Part shown: positions 18,032-28,493 of the stretch, piece by piece
Numbering within the stretch: position 1 is the first letter of the stretch
How the letters are laid out: each line of letters opens with the position of its first letter
NCBI RefSeq assembly: GCF_039962255.1
Contig: NZ_JAMPKY010000002.1
Coordinates: forward strand, 434,001 to 498,000
DNA: 64,000 nucleotides
Source of the DNA: Leptolyngbya subtilissima AS-A7
GTDB lineage: Bacteria; Cyanobacteriota; Cyanobacteriia; Phormidesmidales; Phormidesmidaceae
Direction: 5' to 3'
Translations under genes and position numbers: made by a program
The notes under the pieces: model-generated
What the model was told of the DNA's origin: nothing
Databases searched by the model: none
The model's input: only the letters and a program-made list of their open reading frames with translations

Positions 18032-19099
18032 TTAAGACAGCGAGCCCCTCTCGGCTAGCTCCCTAGTGGGTAGGGGGCTGACGGGCGGCACTTGCAGCAT
18101 GTCGGTCAATAGTGTGGAGGGGGGCTGGCTGTGTGGCCAAGCAAAGGCGTGGCGAAAGGCCGCTTCCTGGCAGGCTTGCAGCTCCTCAAAGCCGATGACG
18201 TCGTGGGTGAGCAGGTTCTCGTACTCAAAGGGCAGGCGTACGTTGTGCAGCCCCGCGTTGTCGGTGCAGATAGCGATATCAACCCCGGCCTCAAAGCAGC
18301 GATCGAACACGACTTTGAGCTGGCTGATTTCGTCTAGGGTGCCGGTCTTGAGGTAAGTGGTGGGGCACACCTCTAGGCACTGCCCTCGCGCCGCTACCTC
18401 GGGCAGTAGCTCCGGGTGTCGCAGCGGAATTTGAATGCCGTGGCCAATGCGCATCAGGTAGGGCAGCAGCTTGGGATGGTCGCCATCCACGGTTTCGTAG
18501 AGGTGGCCGGTGGTTTTGAGGCCTAGATCCTGGGCGCGCTGGTAGAGCTGGGTAAACTCGTCGATGCGATCGCCGTACTTCGCGTCACCGCCCGCCACAT
18601 CGACCGCACACACATATTCGGGATATTGCCCCGCCAGTTCCACAATTGCCTGGTTCACCTCGTGGGGCAGCCGCGAGTGCATACACAGAATCTGCTTGGT
18701 CACAATGGGATACTCAGGCTGCTGGCTGGCTCGCCCGACAATTTCTACAATCTCGGCCATCGCCTCAATGCGCTGGTTCTGGGTCAAATGCTCAGGGGTG
18801 CGCAGGTAGGGGGTATAGCGCAGCTCTAAGTAGGCCAGGTTTTCAAAAATGTAGGCACCCCGAATCAGGCGATAGATGAAGTAGGGTAAGGCCTCGTAGG
18901 TTTGCACACTCTCGACGAGGGTATGCAGCTCTAGATACTCCGCAAGAGTATTCCGGGGACGGGTGTAAAACTGCTCAAACGCTGGGTAATCAGCAAACTG
19001 GCCCGACAGATCGGGGCGATTGCGCTCAAAATAGCGCCACAGGACTCGGGGTACAACAGAACCGCCTAGATGACGGTGTAGTTCAGCATATAGACTCAC
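18032..19099 (-). CDS. Adenosine deaminase family protein
   Basis: 355 residues, amidohydrolase barrel of the adenosine/adenine deaminase group. Metal ligands are visible: H8 and H10 in ELHRHLGGS, a histidine in KTTGHLYET, and an aspartate in CTDNAGL; IGHGIQI supplies the catalytic histidine. The usual HAGE and TDDP motifs are replaced by GHLYE and TDN, so the substrate may not be adenosine itself. The neighbour purA works on IMP, which an adenosine-type deaminase route could help supply. The start is the ATG complementary to 19097-19099. It may be cotranscribed with the AraC regulator. Confidence 0.8.
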   Translation of the reverse strand: MSLYAELHRHLGGSVVPRVLWRYFERNRPDLSGQFADYPAFEQFYTRPRNTLAEYLELHTLVESVQTYEALPYFIYRLIRGAYIFENLAYLELRYTPYLRTPEHLTQNQRIEAMAEIVEIVGRASQQPEYPIVTKQILCMHSRLPHEVNQAIVELAGQYPEYVCAVDVAGGDAKYGDRIDEFTQLYQRAQDLGLKTTGHLYETVDGDHPKLLPYLMRIGHGIQIPLRHPELLPEVAARGQCLEVCPTTYLKTGTLDEISQLKVVFDRCFEAGVDIAICTDNAGLHNVRLPFEYENLLTHDVIGFEELQACQEAAFRHAFAWPHSQPPSTLLTDMLQVPPVSPLPTRELAERGSLS

Positions 19100-19368
19100 G
19101 GCAACCTCCGCCTTAATGAAGCTTTTGTAGTGCAGCTTTTATAGATGGACTGGGCTCGCAATGGCCTCTCAGAGCCGACTTAACCCCTGCAGAGAGGCTG
19201 TGCCAATACCATCGCGAGTCTTTGAAAAATCTAAAGAAATGTAAACTAGATATTCCCCTGTTCTATCGCATATTTCACTCATTGGGTATAAGGTTAAACA
19301 CATTTAATTTGCTAAGGGTTCGGGCTCTAGGTAGCGTTGCCTTTAGTCAGAGTCACAAGATCTTGAAG

Positions 19369-19398
19369 TTGACACAATTACATTTACCTAGTGATAAT
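19369..19398 (+). promoter_or_regulatory. Sigma70-type promoter for purA
   Basis: TTGACA (19369-19374) and GATAAT (19393-19398) are separated by 18 bases. The predicted start near 19405 leaves a leader of about 28 bases before the purA start at 19433. The remaining spacer between 19100 and 19368 is A/T-rich and holds nothing else that I can support. Confidence 0.6.
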
Positions 19399-19426
19399 GG
19401 GAATTTGTGTGAACTTTAGAGCCTGA

Positions 19427-20767
<1,341 letters not shown>

Positions 20768-20816
20768 GGCTTGGCAAGTTTGTTTTTTGAATTTATTTTT
20801 AACGGGGGGATTTTCC

Positions 20817-21413
20817 ATGGAACTGACTATTGAGTGCAAATCGCGCGATGCTAAGGCCAAGCCTAACGCCCTACGCCGCGAAGGGCTGCTGCCGGTAGTC
20901 CTTTACGGCCACCAGGGCACCGAGTCGGTGTCGCTGACCGTCAATCAAAAAGACGCCGACCTGCTGCTGCGCAAGGCCGCGGTCAACAACACCATGATTG
21001 ACCTAAAAATTCCAGATATGTCCTGGAACGGCAAGGCTTTGCTGCGGGAAGTTCAGGCCCACCCCTGGAAGAAAACTGTGTACCACCTGAGCTTTTTTGC
21101 GGTGAAGGCTCAAGATGCTGTGGAAGTGGGCGTTACGCTCCATTTTGTAGGTGAGCCCACTGGGGTTAAAGACGACGGCGGCGTGCTCAACACCGAAATC
21201 AACGAAGTCACCGTTAAGTGCAAGGCCATCGACATCCCCGAGGTGATCGAGGTGGATGTGTCTGGGCTAGGTGTGGGTGACTCGCTCACCGTGGCCGACC
21301 TAGTGCTGCCCGAGGGCGCTGTGGTAGCTGGCGACCAAACTCAAACCATTGCTACGGTGCTCCAGGGCCGCATGGCTGAGGGCGAAGGCGAGGACGAAGC
21401 GGCAGCAGAATAG
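20817..21413 (+). CDS. rplY: Ribosomal protein L25 (general stress protein Ctc form)
   Basis: 198 residues from the ATG at 20817. The N-terminal 5S-rRNA-binding L25 domain (RDAKAKPNALRREGLLPVVLYG) is followed by the TL5/CTC C-terminal beta domain (GEPTGVKDDGGVLNTEINEV). A short acidic tail closes the protein (GEGEDEAAAE). GGGGGA at 20805-20810 is a ribosome-binding site seven bases upstream. An in-frame start at 20787 would read through it. A hairpin terminator follows at 21448-21479. Confidence 0.94.
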   Translation: MELTIECKSRDAKAKPNALRREGLLPVVLYGHQGTESVSLTVNQKDADLLLRKAAVNNTMIDLKIPDMSWNGKALLREVQAHPWKKTVYHLSFFAVKAQDAVEVGVTLHFVGEPTGVKDDGGVLNTEINEVTVKCKAIDIPEVIEVDVSGLGVGDSLTVADLVLPEGAVVAGDQTQTIATVLQGRMAEGEGEDEAAAE

Positions 21414-21447
21414 GCTTGCTTGGTTAATCTGGCAGGTTTTAATCCCT

Positions 21448-21479
21448 AGGGGCTAGGAAACACATTCCTGGCCCCTTTG
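21448..21479 (+). terminator. Terminator hairpin after rplY
   Basis: AGGGGCTAGGAA (21448-21459) pairs with TTCCTGGCCCCT (21465-21476), twelve base pairs with one G-T, five-base loop, followed by TTG. It ends the purA-rplY unit before the next gene at 21510. Confidence 0.8.
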
Positions 21480-21509
21480 TAGCGTTAGGCAGTTTTTGGC
21501 AGGTAGAAT

Positions 21510-23045
21510 ATGGCCGATTTTGCACTTCCCGAATTGATTCAGCAGATGAGTCAGCCGGAGTTTTATCCCCACCCGGTAGTTGAGCCCATTCGGCTGCTGC
21601 AAACCCACGTGTCCTATGTGCTGCTGACTGGTGACTACGCCTACAAGGTGAAAAAGCCGGTAAATTTTGGCTTTCTAGACTATTCCACCCTGGAAAAGCG
21701 GCAGCATTTTTGCCAAGAAGAGCTGCGGCTTAACCAGCGGGGGGCCGGAGCGCTTTACCTAGAGGTGGTCGCTTTGGGCCAAACCGGAGAAACCTATCAC
21801 CTCGGCAGCGGCACGACCGTGGAGTATGCCGTCAAAATGGTGCAGTTCCCGCAGGATACGCTGCTGAGTGCTCTATTCGATCGCAGCGAACTCACCGAAT
21901 CCCTAATGGCAGATCTAGCAACGGCCGTGGCCGACTTTCACCTGGGGGCCGAAACCAATGACCACATTCGCACCTTTGGTGCGGTAGAGCAGATTCGCCA
22001 GGCCTTTGACGAAAACTACGAGCAAACCACTGGTTTTATCGGCGGCCCCCAGACCCAAGCCCAGTTCGATGAGACCAAGACTTATACCGACTCTTTCTTC
22101 GCGGCCCACGGCGATTTGTTTAAACGGCGGGTTGAACAAAACTGGATTCGCGCCTGCCACGGTGACCTGCATTTAAATAACCTGTGTCGCTGGCAAGAGC
22201 AACTCTATCTCTTTGACTGCATCGAGTTTAACGAGCCCTTTCGCTACGTCGATGTGATGTATGACGTCGGCTTTGTGGTGATGGATCTGCTGTCTAAGGA
22301 CTGCGCCACACTAGCCACGGTGTTTTTGAACAACTATGTAGAGTGCACCGGCGATTGGGAAGGGGTGCAGCTGCTGCCTCTGTACATTAGCCGCCAGGCC
22401 TACGTGCGAGCCAAGGTGACCTCATTTTTGCTTGGCGATCCGTCAGTTGATGAAGCGACCAAGCAACAAGCGGCTGAGACAGCGGCTGGCTACTACCGCC
22501 TCGCCTGGTCGGTGTGCCAACCCCGCAGCGGTGCAGTCTACATAATGGCCGGGCTGTCCGGCTCGGGCAAGTCCACCACCGCTCGGCAGTTGGCCAGTCA
22601 CACCAATGCCATTCACCTGCGCAGCGACGCGGTGCGCAAGCACCTGGCCGGAGTGCCCCTAGACCAGCGGGGCGACGACAGCCTCTACACTCCAGAGATG
22701 ACCGAGAAGACCTACGATCGCCTCCTCACCTTGGGCATTGCCCTGGCTCAGACCGGCTACCCAGTGATTCTTGATGCCAAGTACGATCGCCAGGCTCTGC
22801 GCCAAACTGCGATTGAGGCCATTCAGCAGGCGGAATTGCCGGTGAGCATTCTGCACTGCACGGCTCCCCCTGAGGTATTGGAGCAGCGGGTGCGCGATCG
22901 CGCGGGGGACATTGCTGATGCGACCGTAGCGGTGCTTCAGCGCCAGCACATGGAGCCCTTTACCGAGGTCGAGCAGCCGCTGGTGCAGGCGATTGACACT
23001 ACCCGAGCGGTGCCCCAGCAAATAGCCGCTATAGTAGGGGCATAG
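21510..23045 (+). CDS. Aminoglycoside phosphotransferase-like / P-loop kinase fusion
   Basis: 511 residues with two domains. Residues about 20-330 form an APH/choline-kinase-like fold: the ATP lysine region YKVKKPVNFGFLDYS, and the catalytic loop ACHGDLHLNNLC with LFDCIEFN. Residues about 345-511 form a zeta-toxin/gluconate-kinase-like P-loop domain, with GLSGSGKSTTARQL as Walker A and VILDAKYD downstream. The fusion is widespread in bacteria, but its substrate is unknown; antibiotic resistance should not be assumed. It is followed 42 bases later by a small membrane protein gene on the same strand. Confidence 0.85.
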   Translation: MADFALPELIQQMSQPEFYPHPVVEPIRLLQTHVSYVLLTGDYAYKVKKPVNFGFLDYSTLEKRQHFCQEELRLNQRGAGALYLEVVALGQTGETYHLGSGTTVEYAVKMVQFPQDTLLSALFDRSELTESLMADLATAVADFHLGAETNDHIRTFGAVEQIRQAFDENYEQTTGFIGGPQTQAQFDETKTYTDSFFAAHGDLFKRRVEQNWIRACHGDLHLNNLCRWQEQLYLFDCIEFNEPFRYVDVMYDVGFVVMDLLSKDCATLATVFLNNYVECTGDWEGVQLLPLYISRQAYVRAKVTSFLLGDPSVDEATKQQAAETAAGYYRLAWSVCQPRSGAVYIMAGLSGSGKSTTARQLASHTNAIHLRSDAVRKHLAGVPLDQRGDDSLYTPEMTEKTYDRLLTLGIALAQTGYPVILDAKYDRQALRQTAIEAIQQAELPVSILHCTAPPEVLEQRVRDRAGDIADATVAVLQRQHMEPFTEVEQPLVQAIDTTRAVPQQIAAIVGA

Positions 23046-23087
23046 GCACTTGCCTAGCCTCACTAGCGCCCCAGAGAGGATGTACCG

Positions 23088-23366
23088 GTGGCCGACAAAA
23101 TTATTCCACCAGCGCTAAAAATTTGGCTGGCCTTTCTATTTATATTCTTGCTGCTGGGCTATGGCGTGGTGCCCAGCATTTTGCTGGGGGCAGTGGCCGG
23201 GTTTGCCGGAGGCACCATCAACGCCTGGTGGACGACGCCTGGGGGTGAACCCACCACCACCCTAGAACTGCCGGCACCCCTGCGACAGCTCAACCCAAGA
23301 CGGCTGCCCCTGGGCAGTCTCTTTAGGCGCAGCGGCACCCAGCGTTTGCCCAGGGCGCGTCGGTAG
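23088..23366 (+). CDS. Small membrane protein of unknown function
   Basis: 92 residues from a GTG start, with GAGAGGA upstream. One or two hydrophobic segments occupy about residues 8-45 (IWLAFLFIFLLLGYGVVPSI and a glycine-rich stretch), followed by a basic arginine-rich tail, which predicts an inner-membrane anchor with a cytoplasmic tail. I do not recognise the family. Its position between the kinase fusion and dprA, all on the plus strand, suggests shared transcription only. Confidence 0.6.
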   Translation: MADKIIPPALKIWLAFLFIFLLLGYGVVPSILLGAVAGFAGGTINAWWTTPGGEPTTTLELPAPLRQLNPRRLPLGSLFRRSGTQRLPRARR

Positions 23367-23420
23367 GGCTTGCAGCACGATGCGGGCATACTGAGCGGGA
23401 GATTTTAACCCCCGTCCAGC

Positions 23421-24563
23421 ATGGCAGAACGAGCGTATTGGCTAGCCTGGGCCCAGGCTTACGGCCTCGGCCCAATTTTGTTGAAGCGACTGTGCAGCCA
23501 CTTCGGCACCCTATCTGCCGCCTGGCATGCTGAAGGAGCAGCTCTGCTAGAGGTGGAAGGCATTGGCCTGGGGACGGGGTCCAAACTGGTGGAGTATCGG
23601 CAGACGGTTTCTCCGCTAGAGCTGCTGGCCAGCTACGAACAGCAGCACCCCAATTTTTGGACTCCGGCAGATGCGGAGTACCCGGCCCTGCTCTACGAAA
23701 TTACTGATCCGCCGCCGCTGCTATTTTATCGGGGACAGCCGGAGCTGGCGGGTGCCCTGCACCTGGTTCCATCGGTTGGGGTGGTGGGCACTCGCAACCC
23801 ATCAGACTACGGTCAGCGCTGGACCCGCCGCCTGACCCAGCAACTGGTGGCCCACGATGTGATCGTAATCTCGGGGTTGGCCAAGGGGGTCGATCGCTAC
23901 GCCCACCAGCAGACCCTAGACAGCCATGGTCTCACCATTGCGGTGCTGGGAACGGGGGTTGATCAGGTTTATCCCCTGGGCAACCGCGATCTGCACGATC
24001 GCATTGCTCGCCACGGTCTGCTGCTCAGTGAGCACCCCAACGGCACACCTCCCGATCGCGCCCACTTTCCCCGCCGCAACCGCATCATTGCCGGGCTCAG
24101 TCGAGCAGTGGTGGTGACCGAAGCTCCGGCGCGATCGGGGGCACTGATTACGGCGCAGTTGGCCAATGACTATGGCCGCGATGTATTTGCGGTGCCAGGG
24201 TCGCTGGATAACCTCAATAGTGAGGGCTGCCTGGGGCTGATCAACCAGGGCGCCCAGATGATTTTGAACGACAAGACGCTGATCGCCGCTCTCGGACAGA
24301 TGCCCCAAATTAGCAATGGTGAACCGGCGGGTTACGCCTTAAGTGAAAAGGGCGATCGCCCGCCGGTCAGACCCCCGGTGTCACCGCCCTTATCCCCCAC
24401 CATGGCCCAGGTATTGGCCACCATCACCAGCGAACCCATTTCCCTCGACGGCCTGGTGCAGCAACTGGCTCAGCCCACTGGGGAGGTACTGGCTACCCTC
24501 GTGCAGTTAGAGCTGATGGGTCTAGTCACTCAGCTGCCGGGCATGCGCTACCAACGTTATTAA
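23421..24563 (+). CDS. dprA: DNA-processing protein DprA (competence)
   Basis: 380 residues. The Rossmann-like DprA core reads VGVVGTRNPSDYGQRW, ISGLAKGVDRYAHQ, LGTGVDQVYP and FPRRNRIIAGLS; an N-terminal helix-hairpin domain and a C-terminal winged-helix (DprA_WH) flank it. DprA loads RecA on incoming single-stranded DNA in natural transformation. The gene ends at TAA 24561-24563, overlapping the stop of the opposite-strand FHA gene in the shared word TTAA. Confidence 0.95.
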   Translation: MAERAYWLAWAQAYGLGPILLKRLCSHFGTLSAAWHAEGAALLEVEGIGLGTGSKLVEYRQTVSPLELLASYEQQHPNFWTPADAEYPALLYEITDPPPLLFYRGQPELAGALHLVPSVGVVGTRNPSDYGQRWTRRLTQQLVAHDVIVISGLAKGVDRYAHQQTLDSHGLTIAVLGTGVDQVYPLGNRDLHDRIARHGLLLSEHPNGTPPDRAHFPRRNRIIAGLSRAVVVTEAPARSGALITAQLANDYGRDVFAVPGSLDNLNSEGCLGLINQGAQMILNDKTLIAALGQMPQISNGEPAGYALSEKGDRPPVRPPVSPPLSPTMAQVLATITSEPISLDGLVQQLAQPTGEVLATLVQLELMGLVTQLPGMRYQRY

Positions 24564-25141
24564 GCGTCGTACCACACCGATTGGTCGCAGCGCTGCTGCA
24601 AAAACTCAAACCGCAGGCTTCCCAGCTTCACCAAGTCGCCGTCTTGCAGGTAGTGGCGCTGGGCCGGAGCCAGGCGGCGACCATTCACCCAGGTGCCCCC
24701 ATCGCTGCCCAGGTCGGTGAGAAAGAAGCCTCGCAGGGAGTCAAAGTTGAGCGCCGCATGGCAGTCGGCAATTCCCGGCCGGGACATGGCCACGGCGCAG
24801 CAACGGCCCTGCCCCAGCAACCAGCGGGTGCCACACGGGGTGACCTCAATGGCGCGCTCGGCGTTGATGTTGGTGCTGAGAAAGGCGCGATCGTCGGCCA
24901 CAATGCCCTGCACATACCAATCGGTGCGGTAGCAATGGTTTTGGGCTGTCAGAATGGGGTCGATAATATCGGCCACTTGCTCAAGGTCATAGCTCATGTT
25001 GCGAAAGAGCGTATCTAGCAGCCAGGGGGGTGAGGCGATTCCCGTTGGGGTCGCTTCGCGAATCGCGCCACCACTTGAACCTTTGGGTGTAGTGCTAGAT
25101 CGCTGATCTGAGTTGGCAGAAAAGAAGGGGGAGGAAACCAT
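24560..25141 (-). CDS. FHA domain protein
   Basis: 193 residues. The C-terminal part (about 105-190) is a forkhead-associated domain: a SRPGIADCHAAL segment at the phosphothreonine-recognition site, then DLGSDGGTWVNGRRLAP and DGDLVKLGSLRFEF. The N-terminal 48 residues are Ser/Thr/Pro-rich; an internal ATG at 24997 (MSYDLEQVADII) is an alternative start. FHA domains bind phosphothreonine peptides, so a Ser/Thr-kinase partner is expected but none is encoded here. It is convergent with dprA. Confidence 0.85.
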   Translation of the reverse strand: MVSSPFFSANSDQRSSTTPKGSSGGAIREATPTGIASPPWLLDTLFRNMSYDLEQVADIIDPILTAQNHCYRTDWYVQGIVADDRAFLSTNINAERAIEVTPCGTRWLLGQGRCCAVAMSRPGIADCHAALNFDSLRGFFLTDLGSDGGTWVNGRRLAPAQRHYLQDGDLVKLGSLRFEFLQQRCDQSVWYDA

Positions 25142-25527
25142 AACAAACCGTCGTTTTACCGCTAACTACGTCTCTAGAACAGGTCATCCACCAACCGCAG
25201 CCTGGGCCGTAGCTTTGTCTGGAAGGGACATGGTTGTGGTGTACCTGGCTTATGCACCGGCCCAAAGTTCAACAGGTAACGTTGGGCGTTGTAGAGAAAC
25301 TCCTTAGGGACTGTGATAACCACACGTGACGATTTTCCTCAAGCGCCTCGCCCGGTCGGGTTTGGCTCTTGCCATTAAACTGGGTTTCTACGGTAGGCAC
25401 AATGCCAGGGCTAGGGTTGCTTATAAAAGCTTTATAGTTTCTCCGCAATTCCACTGATGAGCTTTAATCCGCTACCAGCACCGACGGAGTTTGGCGCTGC
25501 TCTGCTATATCATCGGGGTATTCATTA
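25142..25527. other. Intergenic stretch between FHA and acyltransferase genes
   Basis: This 386-base spacer separates two divergently read genes, so it should hold both promoters. Small open frames at 25113-25307 and 25269-25454 lack recognisable features and I reject them. No terminator or RNA gene is seen. Confidence 0.45.
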
Positions 25528-26994
25528 ATGCTCTGGCCGGGGGCTAAACCCGTGAACCCCTCCACTCGTGCTCAGCCGCCGTTGAGCTTTATTCCCCCCG
25601 CGCTGGATACTCGGGTGCTAGCCCTGGTGCGCCTGGGGTTGCCCTACTGGATGCGCTGGCGAGAACAGGTTCAGCACGTAGAGGTGGTCAACGCCGAGGG
25701 GCTGGTGCAGTTGTACAAAGCATTTGATGCCGGAGAAACCCGGTTTCTACTGGCCTTTCGCCATCCCAGCCCGCTCGACTCATTTTGCATAGGACATTTG
25801 CTGTGGTATGCGGTACCCCAGCGAGCCCGAGAATTGGGTGTTAAGCTCAAGCGCCCAATTCATGTGCACTTCATCTACGATCGCGGCATTCCCCTTTGGG
25901 CTGGTGCTTGGGTCGGTAAGCTCTACGCCAAACTGGGCGGCACCCCCATTCAGCGGGGCAAGGTCGATCGCCAGGGGCTGCGATCGGCTCGCCAGCTGCT
26001 GGCCAATGGGCAGTTTCCCCTTGCCGCTGCCCCCGAGGGCGGCAACAACGGTCACACCGAAATTGTCAGCCCTCTAGAGCCGGGGGTAGCCCAGATGGCC
26101 TTTTGGTGTGTAGACGATCTGCACAGTCAGGGACGAGCGGAGCAGATGGCGATCGCCCCCCTGGGCATCTCCTACCGCTACATCAGACCGCCTTGGCGCG
26201 AACTCGATCGCTGGCTCGATCGCCTAGAGCAGGAGACTAGTCTGGCTCCCCGACAGCATCTCTACCCACCCGGCGACACCTCTAAAACCGCCATCGAGCA
26301 GCGCTATCGTCGGCTCTCTAACCTGGGAGAGCGTCTGCTCACCCTCTTAGAAAATTACTACCGCCGGGTGTATCGTGTGGCGATTCCCTCAGTTGACTCC
26401 GGCGATCGCCCCGATGCCGTGCCTCCAACTAACGCCCTGAGCAATCGCCTCGAAGCTTTAATGAATGCGGCCCTACAGGTAGCCGAAACCTACTTTCAGC
26501 TCCTGCCCAAAGGCAGCACCATTGACCGCTGTCGCCGCATTGAGCAAGCCGGGTGGGAGCATATCTTTCGCCAAGACGTTGTGAGCAACCCGCGACTTTC
26601 AGCCGTGGAGATGGGGCTAGCCAATCGCGAGGCCGAAGAAGCCTCCCTCCGCATGTGGCACATGCGCCTGGTGGAGAGCTTTATCGCCGTTACGGGCCAA
26701 TACGTGCGCCAGCGACCCTCCGCCGAGCGCTTTGCTGAAACGGTGATGATTTTGCGCGACACGGTGTGCTTAATCCAAGGCAAAAACTCCTTTCCACGTC
26801 CCAAGCTGGGGCCACAGCGAGCGGTGCTCACGGTGGGGGAGCCGATCTCGGTGAGCGATCGCTGGCCCGACTACAAAACCAATCGCAAGCAGGCCGTCGC
26901 CCAGCTCACCGCCGACCTACAAAGCGCGCTAGAAGCCATGATTACGCCTATTCTGCCAGGCTCGGAGTTACCGCAGGCAGACGTGCCAAAATAG
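25528..26994 (+). CDS. 1-acylglycerol-3-phosphate acyltransferase-like protein
   Basis: 488 residues. The N-terminal half carries the PlsC-type acyltransferase signature: HPSPLDS (the H-x4-D catalytic pair) at about residues 76-82, and APEGGNNGH further on as the glycerol-phosphate-binding motif. The C-terminal 230 residues are of unknown role and make the protein about twice the size of a minimal PlsC. It is probably a membrane-associated lipid acyltransferase. Its last 47 bases overlap the opposite-strand DUF1802 gene. Confidence 0.78.
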   Translation: MLWPGAKPVNPSTRAQPPLSFIPPALDTRVLALVRLGLPYWMRWREQVQHVEVVNAEGLVQLYKAFDAGETRFLLAFRHPSPLDSFCIGHLLWYAVPQRARELGVKLKRPIHVHFIYDRGIPLWAGAWVGKLYAKLGGTPIQRGKVDRQGLRSARQLLANGQFPLAAAPEGGNNGHTEIVSPLEPGVAQMAFWCVDDLHSQGRAEQMAIAPLGISYRYIRPPWRELDRWLDRLEQETSLAPRQHLYPPGDTSKTAIEQRYRRLSNLGERLLTLLENYYRRVYRVAIPSVDSGDRPDAVPPTNALSNRLEALMNAALQVAETYFQLLPKGSTIDRCRRIEQAGWEHIFRQDVVSNPRLSAVEMGLANREAEEASLRMWHMRLVESFIAVTGQYVRQRPSAERFAETVMILRDTVCLIQGKNSFPRPKLGPQRAVLTVGEPISVSDRWPDYKTNRKQAVAQLTADLQSALEAMITPILPGSELPQADVPK

Positions 26995-27538
26995 CCTCAA
27001 CCTGCTGCTGATAATCTGCCTCCGCAAGAGCTGGCGTGCTATTCTCCACTCCCACCTCCTGGCCGCTCTCTACCCAGGATCGGCAGCCGCTGTAGCCCTT
27101 GTGGCGAGGTAGCATCAGAGGTTGTTGAAAACGGTAGGCCCTCAACAGCAGCCCATAGAGCGGGCGATCGGACTGCCAGTTAAGCCGTTCTGCCACAAAT
27201 TGCTCATTCCACACCAGGTAGGGCAGCAGAGCCGCCGCCTCTGCTTCAGCCGTGAGGGGCAGGGCGTGGGTAATGGTCGCCCACCCGTCAAACCGCACCT
27301 GGTCGTCATGGATAATTTCTCCTTCTATCAGGGGCCAAAAGGCATCCTTCAGCAGGGCCGCTTTTTGATGCTCGACGGTGGGCAGCAGCAGCACCTGCCG
27401 GGCCGCCAGCGAAAACTGCCCTTTAGCCTCGCGAATGCCACCCTTGCGCAACAGCAGAATGGTTTCGCCTTGTAGCAGTGCCGTCACGGCCACTTGCCAT
27501 TCCTTTAAAACCCACGACACCATCGTTTTTGCCTCCAT
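26948..27538 (-). CDS. DUF1802 family protein
   Basis: 196 residues, family of unknown function found in cyanobacteria and some other bacteria. Recognisable elements are the start VLKEWQVAVTALLQGETILLLRKGGIRE and the later WNEQFVAERLNWQSDRPL. The internal ATG five codons inside (27523) is an alternative start. It lies 21 bases downstream of the HAD gene on the same strand, so the two probably share a transcript. The 3' end overlaps the acyltransferase gene by 47 bases in antisense. Confidence 0.8.
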   Translation of the reverse strand: MEAKTMVSWVLKEWQVAVTALLQGETILLLRKGGIREAKGQFSLAARQVLLLPTVEHQKAALLKDAFWPLIEGEIIHDDQVRFDGWATITHALPLTAEAEAAALLPYLVWNEQFVAERLNWQSDRPLYGLLLRAYRFQQPLMLPRHKGYSGCRSWVESGQEVGVENSTPALAEADYQQQVEAILARLPAVTPSLAE

Positions 27539-27558
27539 TTTGCAAGGTCAAGGCATTG

Positions 27559-28332
27559 TTAAATTTTGAAATCTGGGGAACCAACAGCTAGCACGGCCAA
27601 ATCATCCCAGTGCGCTAATACCAGGCTAGCCCCTACAACGGGCGATCGCCCCCAGGGTTCTGAGACAGAGATGAATCCTGCGGCTTGAGCTCGTTCTGCC
27701 AATGCTAGATCAGCCCAGCTATCGCCAACGACCAGGGTGTGCGCGACTGAGACTTGAAGGCGATCGCACACTACCCCCAACAGCGTTGGATCGGGCTTGG
27801 GCGGATCCTCTGGCCTCGTACCCTGCCACGCATCTACCCAGGGCAGCAGCTCGTAATGGGTCAAAAATTCTTCGACAAAGGCTGGGCTATCGGATGACAG
27901 CACTCCAATTTTTAAGGGACTGTGGTGCAGCCGCTCCAGCATTGCAGCGGTGCCCGCAAAGGGTGGGGTATAGGCGGCCTTGCCGTTGCGCTTGGCGTTG
28001 ACCGCCGCGAAGCACTCTGCCACTAGCTCCGTCGCCTTTTCTAAGGGATAGCCGGCCTGCGCTAGCACAGCTACGGCCCCCTGCTTGTTGGCCTCGCGTG
28101 TGCCCGCCGCCATCAGCCCATCGGGGTCAATGCCGCTGGCAGACACCCCAAAACAGTCTAAAAGAGCTGGAATTAACGCATCTCCAAATCCTGCGGCGGT
28201 GGCACAGGCCTCTGCCCGCGCCAGGGCTGTGTGGTGCAATAGCTTCAGGGAGTCGGCCAGGGTGCCATCTTTATCAAATACAATCGCCTCCACATCGGCA
28301 ATCCTCTGCTGCCCGCACCGCACCCAGACCAT
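27559..28332 (-). CDS. HAD-superfamily phosphatase
   Basis: 257 residues, phosphoglycolate-phosphatase-like HAD fold. Motif I is FDKDGTLADS, a central helical cap follows, motif II lies in GVLSSDS, and motif IV is VVGDSWADLALAERA. Substrate cannot be read from sequence; a phosphoglycolate or nucleotide monophosphate phosphatase would fit the subgroup. It is followed closely by DUF1802 on the same strand and is divergent from aspS, with 161 bases for both promoters. Confidence 0.85.
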   Translation of the reverse strand: MVWVRCGQQRIADVEAIVFDKDGTLADSLKLLHHTALARAEACATAAGFGDALIPALLDCFGVSASGIDPDGLMAAGTREANKQGAVAVLAQAGYPLEKATELVAECFAAVNAKRNGKAAYTPPFAGTAAMLERLHHSPLKIGVLSSDSPAFVEEFLTHYELLPWVDAWQGTRPEDPPKPDPTLLGVVCDRLQVSVAHTLVVGDSWADLALAERAQAAGFISVSEPWGRSPVVGASLVLAHWDDLAVLAVGSPDFKI

Positions 28333-28493
28333 AGCTTTACGCTCCTCATAACAACAGCAACCCCGGCTCTAAATTGTCGGTGCAGCGGCCTCAATAGGGC
28401 TAGGGGTGCAGATGAGAATTTTGTCAGGAATTGGTTGAAAAAAATAGCTTTCAAGCTCACCCACTATCCTAGATAATGGGAAGGTTTTGAAAT

